DNA of 64,000 nucleotides, from the NCBI GenBank assembly GCA_022578965.1, contig MU400578.1, positions 124,001-188,000 of the forward strand. Reading direction: 5' to 3'. The DNA is from Xylaria sp. FL1777. Its lineage: Eukaryota; Ascomycota; Sordariomycetes; Xylariales; Xylariaceae. Below are positions 30,090 through 43,041 of this stretch, one piece after another; the first letter of the stretch is position 1; each line of letters starts with the position of its first letter. The position numbers were made by a program, and so were the translations under genes. The notes below the pieces were generated by a model that was not told where the DNA came from, ran no database searches, and saw only the letters and a program-made list of their open reading frames with translations.

Positions 30090-32997
30090 GTCCTCCTGTG
30101 TAGCTGGGATGACGATCGCCTCCTATGGTTCGGGCTGGTGAGATGGAAGTGAATGAGAGGGATACATTGGTGGGTGTCACTAATTTGTGCACGTTGAGGT
30201 ACACCGCCAGCCAGAGTAACATCGGCGCAATGTACTGCCTCGTGCGAGATTGAGCAATTAGCATAGAGTGCTAGGCAGGGAGGTACCTCAGGCCAAATTC
30301 ACGACATGGTGCAAAAATAATTCGCGATGGAAAAGACAGGGGTAGTACTTCCAAGAGTCAGAGTGACGAAGCCCAGTTGCCAAAGTATATGGTGTACATG
30401 CAGGTGGGTACCGGAGTACGAAGGTACAAGAATACGAAGGTACTTCGAGCTGACGAGCTTACATGTGTACCTGGGTCGGTACTATATGTACCTCCACCGT
30501 ACTTACAGTCCTGTATGTACATACTGCGTAGAGGCAGATCATGGCTGGACCCTACATAAAAGTACACTGGATGCTGGGACACGACTGACCTGGGCAGAAC
30601 CTGGGGAGAGGCAGGTCAGGTAGGTCTGTGTACACTACCGAGTGAGGAATCAGGCATGGAATCAGGCATATACACAGACGGGGTGTTATTGTATCGTGTC
30701 CAACAGGTGTTGTGTACCTCACTGAACCCATGGAACAAATTGAAACCAGCATCCAGCCCCTGGCGTCCTGTCCAGGTGGTCCTCTGCCCCCCCTGTCATC
30801 ATACCCCTGCTCTTCAGGACATGTGGTATGTGCCTCCCCTGCTAGGGCCCCACCGAACCTGGCTGCAGATGAAGCTGTGAATGTACTGTACATTGCTCCC
30901 GTAGTGAGGGACAAATGCAAATTGCACCTGAAATTAGACAGGACTGCCCCATCCCAAAATAGTCCAGCGCGTACACACGCTATGGCTGCACATACCATTG
31001 GCCAGCAGTGCGAGGAATGGAGAATAATTAACTGATACATCATGAACAGCGAGTACATATGAATATCGTCAAGACAATAGATTGTCGTGAGGCTATGTGC
31101 GTCGTTATTTTCGTAAGAATAGTAGGTACTAGCAGACCAACGGTAAAATTATTTTTTAAAAATAACGAACTGATTAGGTATTCGGAATTTCTATTCACTA
31201 TCTGCTTCACTACTCTTACCTGTCTTAAACTCGAGCAAGGATGGTGGAACCTCATAGCAGACTCCATTCCATTCAGAAGCACAAGTCTAAAGGAAAAAAT
31301 AATAAACCCTTGTTTCGTCATCAGCTGAGGTTCTGGGTAGATCTACAAATAGTGTAGCAGTGTAAAACTCGATATTGGGTTAATTGCTCAATTCGCTGAA
31401 TTCAGCACCACGTCTCTACGGCGCAAGAATACAGCTCCCTACACTATTTACCCAGTACTACCAATCGTCATCCCGATCCTTTGGGTGTCGGTGTTTCTTT
31501 TTTAACTGTCGGAAAAACAAAAGCACCAACCTACCTACCTACACTAAGACATGGGATGTCGTGCTCACGCAGTACTGCGCAGTACCGTGGTCGTGTGAGC
31601 GAGTAGGTACCTGCACAGCAGGCTGGGAAAGCCACGGACATCAACGATGCAAGGAGGATCAGGTGGCTGAGATTCCCTGTACCTTGTACCTGGTCCAGCC
31701 TTATACTGTACCGACGCTGTATGCGTAAGTCGAGCTGCTGCTTCTCGAGGACTTGTTGGGCTAGTACAGACAAGGATGGTTTCAGCGCACAATTCAAGCC
31801 TCTATCTCAAACTATTACGAGGATCTCTTGCCCAAATTAACAATGCCTTGCTGAGTAGGTATGTTTTACCGCTAGTCTTTCTACACGTATACTACTTATA
31901 CCTAGCTATTTTACTACAATATACGAGGTACTGACTGTACCGGTATTAGATTGTACGCGGACCAGTATCAGCTGGAAAGTAGCCTGAGGAATGAGGGATT
32001 GCTTTTTCTGTGGCTCTCTTGATCCGACGTGCAACTTACCTACCTCTTCTTGATGGTCTCATGTGGATTGATTTATTACGGCTGATGCTCTTATACAGTA
32101 AACACGTACGAGTGTAAGACACGAAGATAGAGAAAATTATCTAGTGTAGTGTGGTAGTAAGACCTACAGTACGTAGTATACGGCGAGCCATAGAGTTGCC
32201 TACACTACTGCGCAGGTACTTGTAGATAGCATGTATCATCGGTGAAGGATTCCAGAAACGTTCTTACACCGGCCCACACCGAAGCTACTTTAAGTATACC
32301 TACAAGGCGGACTTTTGTTTAGTCATCCTGTGGCTTAATAAAACGTGAACTAGCTAGCGTAGCTATGAGAAGCCCTTCAGCCGCTATCGACTCGAATCAG
32401 GAAGATCCCCGCCCACAACTTACACTATGGTGACAGCTCATGTCATTTGGTAAATACTACGGACAGTAGTTTCTTTCACGAACAACTCCCAGCGGCCCGG
32501 AGGACCAAAGTCCAAAGCATAGGAGGCTTGTCTTACACTGGAGACTAATCAGTAGTCTAGCACAAACGGTCGGCCCGCTGTCAAGCTGTCCAGAACAGGA
32601 AACAATAACTCGCACATCGCAACACTGGTATATCAGTTATCATTATTTTTTCGGTATATAGCCCCTCATTCTGGCTCAATGGTTGCAGGCAGGCCGCAGA
32701 TCGTAACGAAAGTGTCGATAATAACTGACCGACATGTGCCCGTGACTCACGATGAGGTGTCCTTATGTACTTCGTCCCCTCTTGGGCACCAACGTCTCAC
32801 AGCTTGGAGTGAATCTACGTGCGTACACTACGTAGAATCGCTCACCCAGATTCATGAAGTTAATCAATCGGGTAAGGTTCGATGGGTATGTAGGTAGGGA
32901 GATACCCGATCGAGGCAAAGTGGGCTTAGGGCTGGGTACGGGTTATGTACGCACACAACCAACCGTGAGTTATACCATCGTAATGGTAACATGAATA

Positions 32998-33013
32998 CTA
33001 ATAATAATAATAA
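32998..33013. repeat. Short (TAA)n microsatellite
   Basis: About five TAA units (ACTAATAATAATAATAAGG). Simple repeat, no further role seen. Confidence 0.7.
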
Positions 33014-33447
33014 GGCCGTCTATCACATGTCATGAGTTCGGGCCGGGTTTACTATAAAGGACTTTTGGGGGAAATGGGATAAGTGGCTGTGTAACAGGTT
33101 TCCACTTGACTACCGTAAATGAAATGATCCTGTCAAACTTGAGCCTTCTATACTAGATCAGGCAGCATTAATGCGACTCAGATGGTGTTGGTGTGTTAGC
33201 AGAAACTCTTACTTACACGTGGAGGAGACGCGACACATCGCTCGGCTTATTAGCGTATATTATCAAACACAACATGAGTGGTGTAAGTACAGTACAAAGA
33301 GAACCACACCGCATTTTGTGACTCTTTTCGTGTATACACTAGGGAGATCTAAGTCCTGCCCTAGACTGGATTAAACTAGGTGTGTTTGCCTAGTATGCCT
33401 ATGAAGTCATGAGACCCTGAATCCCAACGGTCAAGGACAGACAAACT

Positions 33448-33570
33448 TAGCTGAGTGGATACGGCATTTGCCCTGCTAATCTGACAGCAATCTCCCAACG
33501 CCGGAAAAAAAAAATTTAGCTTTACCAACCGAAATTTTTTTTTTCGGCCGAGTGTTAAGATCAAGTCCTG
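33448..33570 (+). pseudogene. tRNA-Ser(GCT)-like relic interrupted by an A/T hairpin
   Basis: TAGCTGAGTGGA at 33448-33459 matches the Pol III A-box / D-arm consensus at 11 of 12 positions, and GCT...GGC can form the D-stem. CTGCTAATC at 33473-33481 is the anticodon-loop sequence of tRNA-Ser(GCT), at close to the right distance from the A-box. The anticodon stem does not pair well. Then a 14-bp perfect stem (33504-33517 with 33532-33545, ten A facing ten T) intervenes. A weak B-box-like AGATCAAGTCC follows at 33558-33568. It is not a functional tRNA as it stands; it could be a decayed tRNA or tRNA-derived SINE head, or chance. Confidence 0.25.
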
Positions 33571-35292
33571 GAAATGTTGAGCTCATTCATTTTATTGGAC
33601 GTTGGCCGCAAGATGTCAGCCTGCGGTCCAAGGAACAGGCTAAGCTAAATTCCTAACACGCTACCGTATTCATTCTTCTAGAAGATTTCTAGTGTATAAA
33701 TGTCTTGGCTTTCATTAACCACGCTATACATTTTACGTGATAGGTTCCTCTTGAAACAATTCTGGTATAACAAGTGCTACGTATATCGTTTTCGATTTCG
33801 TATACCTAGGTGTATTAGCCATACTGCATTTATCCATGTTAAAAGAACCTAACTGATAGCTATAAAGATAGATATAACATCCAGTCAAGATATACATGTA
33901 AGTCTATCACTGGTATAAAACCCCCCAAAAATGTTCTAGGGTTATGCCGTCATAGCTTCGGCACACCGGTGAACAAGGGCCTAAATTAATGATAATATCC
34001 CTCCTTCGTCCTATCCTATCGCGCGACTCAAATCAACTATGCCGGCACTTGGCCTTTGCCCTACCATATTCTATAGTTCCCGGTTTTGAACCGCAACCGG
34101 GCGTACGTGTCAGGCATATGGTTACGCCGGTTTACGGACACGTCGTGCCGAAGTACCTATGATCCCTTCATTACTGAGTAAGGTGAAGGTAAGTAAGCAA
34201 TCTACCTCTTACCAATGGTGGTGGCACTAACCTAGTTCGGTCACATGGGTGTCAGCAAAGCCATGGCTGCATTCGTCTATGCGTATACGATATAGATAGC
34301 CCAAGCGAAAGCAATGCTACTCTGTCAGTGTACGTCCGAGCACGTTGTCAAGAACGTGCTACGCGCCCACCATGAAGCAGGGCATTCGGAGTCCGAAAAG
34401 TCTCAGTCCGCAGTTCATCGTTTTTCTCATGGTTGTCAGCACGGATAATATCTACAATGTAGCACCCTGTCAGTTACACTAAGTAGGAAGAGGTCTCAGT
34501 GAGCTCGGACCAATCTGCTAGCTTTAGTATAGCACTAATGTAGGTATGTGTAGACTGCCTAGACATGAGGCTGAGATTAGTATATGTGTGCATAGGCTCG
34601 TAATGGCGTGTGTTAATCGTGATGCAAAAAGTGGCTCATGCAGGCTGAGCGATATGCACAGCAAGGTAGCAAGGTAGTAAGTCGATCGATGCAGCCTTGA
34701 CAGAAGCCCTCAAACCCCACGTTCCTCGTCGGGTAACGCCGGCGTTCTGAGCTTAAGAGAACTAATTATTGGATACGGCATACCTATGTACATGTCGTGG
34801 TATCTGCCTTGCCTTGCCTATAGCAGTGCCATGATATAAGTATGCTATGAAAGGTATACCCAGGTACCCAGATTGTGATATTCCGTCACATATCGATCAC
34901 TACTAAGCTCGTGCTGCCGAATGAGCCGACACTCACCGCTACATCCGTGAGCCTCGTGAACATGATCTCATGATCTTCGAAAGAATTACCAGGAAAACAG
35001 GCAAGCACCTTGTACTCCAGTGAACCTAGTATAGCACAAATTACAGGTTCCTCGTACGTATACAAAGCTACTCGCTTTTGGTGTGTACGCGGTAAGATGG
35101 AGGTGAGGTTTTGCCAACCTACTGCTGAAATTCGATATCCATTCATCGTCGCAAGTCTTGTCGCAAGTCAAATAGAATGAAGGCTTTACCAAGCGTAACC
35201 CCGCACTATCGTGATAAAAGGCTGGACTACTCGCTATCCCACGTGGGAACTAGGGCCCATGTAAGGAGTGTATTGGCCTGCGCAGTTATGTC

Positions 35293-35316
35293 TGATGCTG
35301 ATGCTGATGCTGATGC
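35293..35316. repeat. TGATGC hexamer repeat, four copies
   Basis: Four exact TGATGC units. It lies inside a chance-looking open frame in which it would encode an Asp/Ala run. No gene is supported here. Confidence 0.75.
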
Positions 35317-38300
35317 TGAAGTTGATGGTGAGACGAGCGACGAATGGGGAAACCCGCGAAGTCTTGCCTGCCACTACTCACCCCCCCAGCGTGCCCTACG
35401 CAGTAGGCTTAGTACACGCAGTTCTTACTGGACAATGCTGAAATGCCGGGCGAGCCACGTTGGAGCTCGCCATCAAGGGGAGAAGCGAGGGGGTTTCACA
35501 GGGTGCAGCAAGCAAGCAGCAGCTTACGCGACACAACGCAGCCGTTGTGCATCATGTTTGAAGATCATTACCTATGCGTATACTCTGCGTCAAATTGGAT
35601 GCTAGTCCACGCGAGACGACGACACATGACGTTAGACCACCTAATTAGGGACCTTGTTGTTTTGAGGCATATCACAAAACGCCTATTGTAGTGTACTTCC
35701 CAGAGAACAACAACTTACTGAATAATTTCCGTCAATCAGATTCATCAATTCGGTTCGGTTGTGTAGGGTCTTTCCTATGGGGTGCGCCCAGTAGCTTAGG
35801 ACCATGAGGGACCATGAGATGATTGTTACAGAAGCGTGCCATCGGCTTCCAAATCGAACTTAGAATATTAACACAGCCTAGGTATACCCAGGAAGGCATG
35901 CTTGCAATTGACACACAATCCGGGGTGGCTAGCGGGCTTGGTCCTCGTTGTTGGTTCCGTTAACGTCGCAATATTGAATCTCGCAATTGTTCCAAAGAGG
36001 TTAGTTAGTTGACTACTTCAATTATTAACACCTCTACGGAGTTTCTGGCCATTCGGCCGTATGAGTAATAGGTACAATTAAACCCCGTTGAGACATAGTT
36101 AGTAGTTGCTATTGTCAGCAAATGTATTCTAACTCCTGCAAACAAGTATTGTGACAGTATTGGCTTCTATCTGCGGTGGGTCAATGCATATGCCAACATT
36201 ATACTACTTGACCAGCGAACATGGAATCTCAATCGGCTTAAACATAGCCAGTACGTCTACACATTCAAGGAATCCCATCAACTTGTGTGTGGTATTCGCG
36301 ATAAGCAACATCTGACAATAGCATCATTTCTCACATGTGCCAAGAAGTTAGACGTTTTGCCTATATCTCCGTTACAAGTCCACTAGATAGCTTATTTCTG
36401 TTTCTCGTATGATCCAGGTATCCTCTGTTGTACCGTCGCGTAGGGCACAAACACCGAACTTGATAAATACTAAGCATTGGGCTTACGTAGTAACACCAAA
36501 TTTCTATTAATTCATATGGAAGTCCACCTCCTCTAGGACAGGTGCATTCTGTCATATACCACAATGTTATACAGCATATATGCGAGAGGGCCACATGATA
36601 GAATGTGTCACTGTTACGGAACCCGAAAAAAATGACAAGACGAAGCCTGGTTAATTGACACGAAAGAGCTGACTACGGCGCTAGTGTACTCGAAAGTAGT
36701 ATTATGAGCAACCAAGTGCGAATGTAACCTCGATGTTCCACTGCAGACACAAGCTATAGCTGAGCTGCAGCAGAATGAGTCGTGCTATAGTTCGATGAGA
36801 ATATGCACATGAGCCCTTTTACAGCAGGGTGGTCGGTTTACGCATACTAGTGCGTCGTAGATCAGAGAGCCAAGTACACTACATCTGGATGCCAGTATCA
36901 GAAACAGGTCACAGCGCCCGAGGGGTAAGCGAGGATCAAAGAAATCCGACGGTACGGTTATGCCAAGCTTGGATGATCTACGGCCCCTTGCTACCCCAAT
37001 ACCGACCGAAAAGCACGTCCACGGTGTTATCTCCTCTGGGTAAGGAAGAGGATTAACGCAAGTAATCGCCTCCGCTATCTAGAGTGTATGGGCAATAGCG
37101 CTGACGATAGTGTCATCATAAGATTAGATACCTAGCTGAGTTCGTTGAACCCATGTTCCCTTTCCGCAGTTGATTCCCGAGTAGCCGGTATTTACCGATT
37201 GCTGGTTGATAGCAGGGAGAACCAGCCAATCCAGCCAATCTACGACCTCAGTTTGTTCCCCAAGGTGTAGGTAGGTTGGACGATCCATGACCCAAGGGAT
37301 CCAAAGCATCCGTTCTCTGGGACACTACCCCGAAGCAACTTCAGAAGTCCCCTTACTGGTATGTAAACTACATGTAATGGTGCCTCATGAGCCGGTAACG
37401 TGGTTCTCACCACTTCCTCATCATCGATGTCTCAGAATCATTGATTCTCGTCGCCGACCTTTGTGGATGCCACACCCGCCAGGAACAGACGTTTTGATGG
37501 TTCGGTAATCAGCCAACGTCTAGTGTACCGGGCACCAAAACAGCATGGTCCAAGAACCAAGTCCTTTGCGTCATGCATGGTGTACCTAGGTAGCGTACCG
37601 ATTAACCTCCTTGGCTCTTTCAGAATCACGATCACGGGTTCAAAATCGCGTAGGGATACGCATTACGTTATCTACAGCCACACACCACTTGCTTCATTGA
37701 TGGAGACTAGCGCAGTATACCTTTTGTGGCGACGACCCGACCCGGCTGACGGGGTCATAGTATGGTGTAGGGTACCTGTCTTCAGCCAGCCAATCGACCT
37801 CTCCAATCTTACCTCCTCCAGGATCAACACGGCCAGGGTATTCGACTAGGGGTCTATCCAGCCCAGCGGGTTTTGGGTCAGCTGATAAACAAAGGCCATA
37901 CCAAGAGACATTTAGGTCTCATATAGGTACCTAAAGTCATGCAACAATTTCCCCAAACGGACAATACAATCCGTAGCAACTATACACTACAGTTGTATTG
38001 GGCTGTAATAACCGCTACCTATATTGTACGAGCCTGCCATTCTACGGCTTGTTCGGGATTCCCTCTTTTTTTTTTCATCCGGGTAGATATCGATCCGGCA
38101 GGCTGCTATTCTCCCGATATACTTACCCAAGCGCCCGAGGCCTCCGCATGCACAGGTAGTGAGCGCTTACTAGTATATTTAGATATACGTGGTAGTATAG
38201 ACTATTGTGCAGTGGAACCAAATATATCTGCCCGACAACATCGTGAAGCCATTTTCTATCGTCAACTTGAACCATTGTACAAAAGTTCCTCTAGCTCTAA

Positions 38301-41300
38301 TGCCGAGCCGCTACTGTAGAGATAATACCATTCCGTTTTGGCTTTCTACTACCGTAGGTACCTAATGTATTATATGAGATTGGTAATGCGGCACGGCACG
38401 GTCTAGTATAGTTTCAATGTAAGTAATACATATCATACATTAGATGTCCGAATAGGGCTAAGTAAAGCCGGCGGTGGAGTATATTTACGCTGGTATTTTG
38501 ACGCTGTTGTCGTCATTCATAATACGAGAGAGCTGGACATCAGCCAGTCCTGGGGCGAGTCCTAGCTCACGTACCTGCGTTAATCGAGGGATTATCAAAT
38601 AAGCATAACCCCGTGATCGCGCTGATGCAACGGCGAGGCATGTATAGTACCTACGGTACCGAAACGGTATGCACGTTGGTTCCCAACAAGTAGCAGCAGA
38701 CTGTCGCCGGGCGTCCAATGCCAATAATAATACACTAAGTATGTATGTAGGTGCGCATGAACACCACGCCGTATGGCCCCAGCCCAGCCCTTCCTCGTCG
38801 ATGACGACAAAATCGCCAGGTACACCGAGCACTAGGTACGCTATTTTCTCACGCCGATCAGCAGTTTGCTGGTGGGGATTCGTCAAAATGGGGGATGTAG
38901 CGTCTTGTCCTCCGCGTATACTTTCAATGTAGAGTACATAGAATATGCACTCCGCCTCATCCGGACAAGAGTCACACAGCCCTACCACCAGGGGGGAGGG
39001 GTGTCCAATGAAAACAATCACGCGTTTGTTACAGTAGTCTGGTCCGCTATCGTAAGCCACTTGCCCTGAAAAGCTGGAGATAGTGCCTGAATTCTGCTGA
39101 CCTTACCCTACACTACGATGAGTGTACCTACATTACAGCCGCCAGACCCCGCAGATCATAGCCCAAACACCGAAAGGGCTCGCGCGGGGGCTTGGTCATC
39201 AGTGATCCTCAGCCAATGTGTCTATCTGTCTATCTACTGTAGCTAATGATGGACTCGGGGGTTTGACGGTTTTGGGGGCGCGACGGCGGCGGCCAGCCGA
39301 ACGTTGCCTGGTTTTGGTGGTCAGACGAAGATCCCGTTGGTGTTTGAAGTTTCCAAGTTTTCCTTCCCTCTCTTGCGGGATTATCTCGACGCAAGGCCGT
39401 ATAACGGACCTGTCATAAACCCTCGGCTTATGAACCGTCCAGCTGTTTCTGTATTATGCTACCTCCTCGGCTCATGGTATAGGTACTGTAGGTCCTGTAG
39501 TCCTAGGAAGCGGGGTCTTTTTGGTCGCGATGCCGGCCAGCGGGAGTCACGGCCACTCGAGCGCCGACGCTGTATTAGTATAGATGACTAAATACGCACC
39601 AGGACAACTACACTTAACCCCTTCTAGTATTGTGCTAGAAATTTGAAACATAGACTGCAACTTTCCATTAGAGGTGGTACTTAGAAACCCCCGATTATCT
39701 GCCGCGTGATGCCTTGCGCAACGACGCCAACACGTTCGTAGCTAGACAACTTTCCTCTCATGTAACCAGTACATATCTTAGAAAGGGATCGGCAGCGCGT
39801 CGTCACTTCTCATATTGAATGGCCTAGTATAGTATAGTACGGCTCTTCATATAGGACTCGTAAGCCTAGGATTTCCAGTCAGGATAGGCATACCATGCAA
39901 GGCTCTTCCTACACTCTTACCAACGACGCCTGTGCCTGTCAGTTCTCACACGGCAGGCAATATATAATAGCACGGCGACAAAACCCGGTCGCCCAATAAT
40001 CAACCTTGTATATAGGTTCCTAAGTCAAGAAAATGTAGATAGCCTATGTAGTATACTACGCTACTAACAACCAAGCTCCCAGATCTCAGGTTTTCGCCTT
40101 CTCAAGAAACATCTATTTCACGAGCACGCCATGGAGGAATCGTGCAGTTTTACTTATGTCGGACCCGTGCGGTGAATCCAAGGATCCGGAATTTGCCTAA
40201 TGCACACACCGTGGCCGTCGTAGCCGCTCGGTATTAAGGCACCTAGTGTAGCATATGTATACATGTGACGGACGGACGGTATATATCGGGATGACGAAGA
40301 GTCCCCGTTACCGCCGGCTCCGCAGGATGGGGGCGAGTTATGAGTTAGCTCTCAGAATACATGTAAGGGCGGTATACCTATCTACTTACTATCTGAGTTG
40401 TGGCTGGCGGGATGATAAGCATGGATCATGCGGCCGCCTTGGGCTAGGATTTCGACAGTTGGACAGACGGAAGGTTCCTTGACTTCTCGACGATCCCTCG
40501 CATTAATAATACGGCATTTCGTAGTGCGTTGCCTCTGCAGTAAGTACAGTACTTTGGATACATCAACGATAATGTCGTGAGGTATATGCGCAAAAGCTCC
40601 TCGACCGAATCAACTAGCAGGCATTGCATGACTACAGTAGCTGCGCTAAGACGGCACTAGAGGGAGCACGTGGGTTCGTGGGATATAAATATCTAACCTA
40701 CTTGGAGGTTAGATACTTATGAAGCAGGTGTAAGTCGGGATCTCTCTCATTTGTTCGAGCATGTTGTTATTATTTCCAAACGAGGGATTCGGAACCTTGT
40801 GTGACGCTGGATCCGAAGGTGCGGAACCCCCTCCCAGCCCCAGGTTTTTGTTTATCTGCCATATCTTCCCTACCCCACGTATATCAATGCGTTTATGCGA
40901 AGCATAGGCTTTTCTGGCTGGCTGAGTGACGGCGGCTTGCATCATGGTGATGATAAATCAGCGCGTGGCTTATTCCCGACTCTAGGCGCGCGTTGCGAGT
41001 GTGGCACTATGATCCCGGTTATTAAGAGGTATTGGTAGTTGACTGTAGCTGTCAGAAAGATCAAACTTTGGCCAGGGGCTTTCTTTTTCTTCTTTTCGTA
41101 TATCGAATACATAGCGCTGTACTGCGTATGTTGAGTGTGTGGGGGGGTATAAGACGCATGTACGACAGACATAACAATGCCTGAGCTTGTTTCAGAGTTG
41201 GTGGTGTCTGTAGTCGACGAGAATAGCTTTTGTTATTAGCTGCTGTTGTTTTTAGCTTCTTCTTTCTCTGGCTGAATGCAATCACTAGCATGCTTCGTGT

Positions 41301-43041
41301 GTAGTGGAACGAGGTTTTTATTAGGTTGCATACCACCTGTCAAGACTATATGCATATGTGTGATATGATATGAAATTTGTATGATATATATGATGTACAC
41401 AGATAGCAAAGAAGTCATTTACTATGCTCTCTATGAATTGGCGGTTAATGATAGGGTTATCGTACTTAGCAACTAGGCAATGTTCTGTGTTGAGCGACTT
41501 CAAAGTGATGAGAGACGTGTCTAATAACTGCTACTAGCTCTTTCCACTGGGTTGTCTAGCTAGCGTGGACCGTAGACGTATAAAATGAGAACGACAGCGT
41601 ACTGCGCAGAGATAAAGCCCACGATTTCCCGCGGTATATTGTGTTTTGGTCCTAAAGAAACCCTATACTTTCTCAAGACATGAAGAACCCTGGGTCTCAT
41701 GTAGTTACAATCTTATTTCTGACATAAATGAGTATTTCTTTTAGGAAGATAAGCGACGATAATTATCCACCTCGCATACAATTGACCTGAAGCTTGAATA
41801 AATGACTTAGAGATATGTACTGCAGGCTACGTGTAAGAGCTTGGAGTGTATCGGTTTGCTCGTGTAGATGACACTGCAGTGGTGTATACATATCTCGTGT
41901 CTTATGCTAACAAGTGCCGACTATGCAGGCAGATGCCTATTAGATATGGGTTGAAGAGTTACATTCTGGGACTTTTGTTGGCTGCAGAGTATAGTGAACT
42001 TGCCTTGAAACTGAATTTCGTAGCTACGTAGGTAGGTAAGGGGCGTCTTCAGCTACAGGTGTACTCACAACGTAAATGTCGAAGACACTCCGTTCTTCCT
42101 CGTAGTTCTTTCTCTGATCCAAGTAGCACATGTTAGGCCTTGTGTTGTTTTCTTGGTTCCCCACACACTTGACTTCTGGATGCAATACAACCCTGAAAAT
42201 ACTTGACTCCTCGTTTCATGGATTGCTTGTTAGACTAAATTCTATGGCATTCCGCTTGCAGCGGCATAGTTATCAGTTTAGGCCGCGGACCTTACACATA
42301 CAGTTAGAGCCTCTTTGGACATAATGTATCTTGCATCTATTAAACAGCTTGATTAGGCTGACATGCAATGAATCCCCATTGGTGGCCCTTGCCCTTATCC
42401 ATGGTCAATGGTAACTATTGCACATCATTCCCTTGTCTCATCTAACTTTGCCGGTAGGCAAGCGGTAGGATATGGAAGGATTGGAGGTCTAGAACTGAAG
42501 AGATGCATGTTTCTATGCACCTACATCCGGACCTCGAGTTAGCGCTGGGGGCTATTTGGGGGTCAGCCAGCATTGAAACATCCCATGCCAAATGCTGTTC
42601 GGCTTAGGTCAGGTGATATGAACCACTATGATTAATCGGAGTCAAAGACACTGCTATGGCCATTGGTCGCGGCCATGCGACCATGACCAGCGGTCGACAT
42701 CGTTCCTTTTCCTGTTGTTGTTGCTGCGGTGTTTCGATTAGGGGTGGTTGCAGTTGAGGATCACCAATGTAACATTGGGGCCACGAATATCTTGAATGCA
42801 GCCAAAGCCGCACTCACAATTGCATATACACGGACGGCACTGTCGGCTACATAAAGCCAGCCTCCCCGCAGCTCTAAATTTATCGAATGAACCGCCCCCA
42901 CGGGAGGTGCGACACACACGGGAGTGACCCAAGCGGCGTGGACTGATGCGCGCAGGAAAACGGGATGCCCATGCATCGCGACATGTGCGATGTACCCCTG
43001 CACACTCGCAACCGGCTATGTTCCATTGCTTACATCCGTCC

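Larger units (their letters stand above)
25184..43041. other. 17.9-kb gene desert: no supportable protein gene
   Basis: No open frame here carries a recognisable domain, and none could be extended by splicing into one. The longest frames (38485-39060 minus, 30552-31058 minus) look like chance. Composition is moderate rather than the extreme AT of heavily RIP-mutated DNA or a fungal centromere. The region is full of TAGGTA/TACCTA words, for example near 25895, 26404, 28290, 31531, 32889, 37585 and 42027. It also has microsatellites, poly(dA:dT) tracts and several perfect inverted repeats, annotated separately. Its left end is the Sam37 promoter; its right end lies downstream of the gene ending at 43042. 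Possible readings are unusually long regulatory DNA, non-coding transcripts or long-decayed repeats. Confidence 0.6.

Noticed and set aside
30552..31058. 168-codon minus-strand open frame
   Set aside because: No domain or coding-like codon bias, and other frames are equally open; probably chance.
35177..35605. 142-codon plus-strand open frame containing an Asp-Ala run
   Set aside because: The run comes from a TGATGC microsatellite and the remainder looks random.
38485..39060. 191-codon minus-strand open frame
   Set aside because: Length is within what chance could give in 64 kb on two strands; no domain, mixed codon use, odd Cys/Tyr-rich composition, no leader-like sequence.
42761..43003. 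80-codon minus-strand frame with hydrophobic end, just downstream of the 43042-44171 gene
   Set aside because: Another frame over the same bases is equally open, and no family or splice link was found; more likely 3' UTR.
25184..43041. Transposon, Starship-type captain gene, CRISPR or centromere in the desert
   Set aside because: No reverse transcriptase, transposase, tyrosine recombinase, regularly spaced repeats or extreme AT content could be seen.
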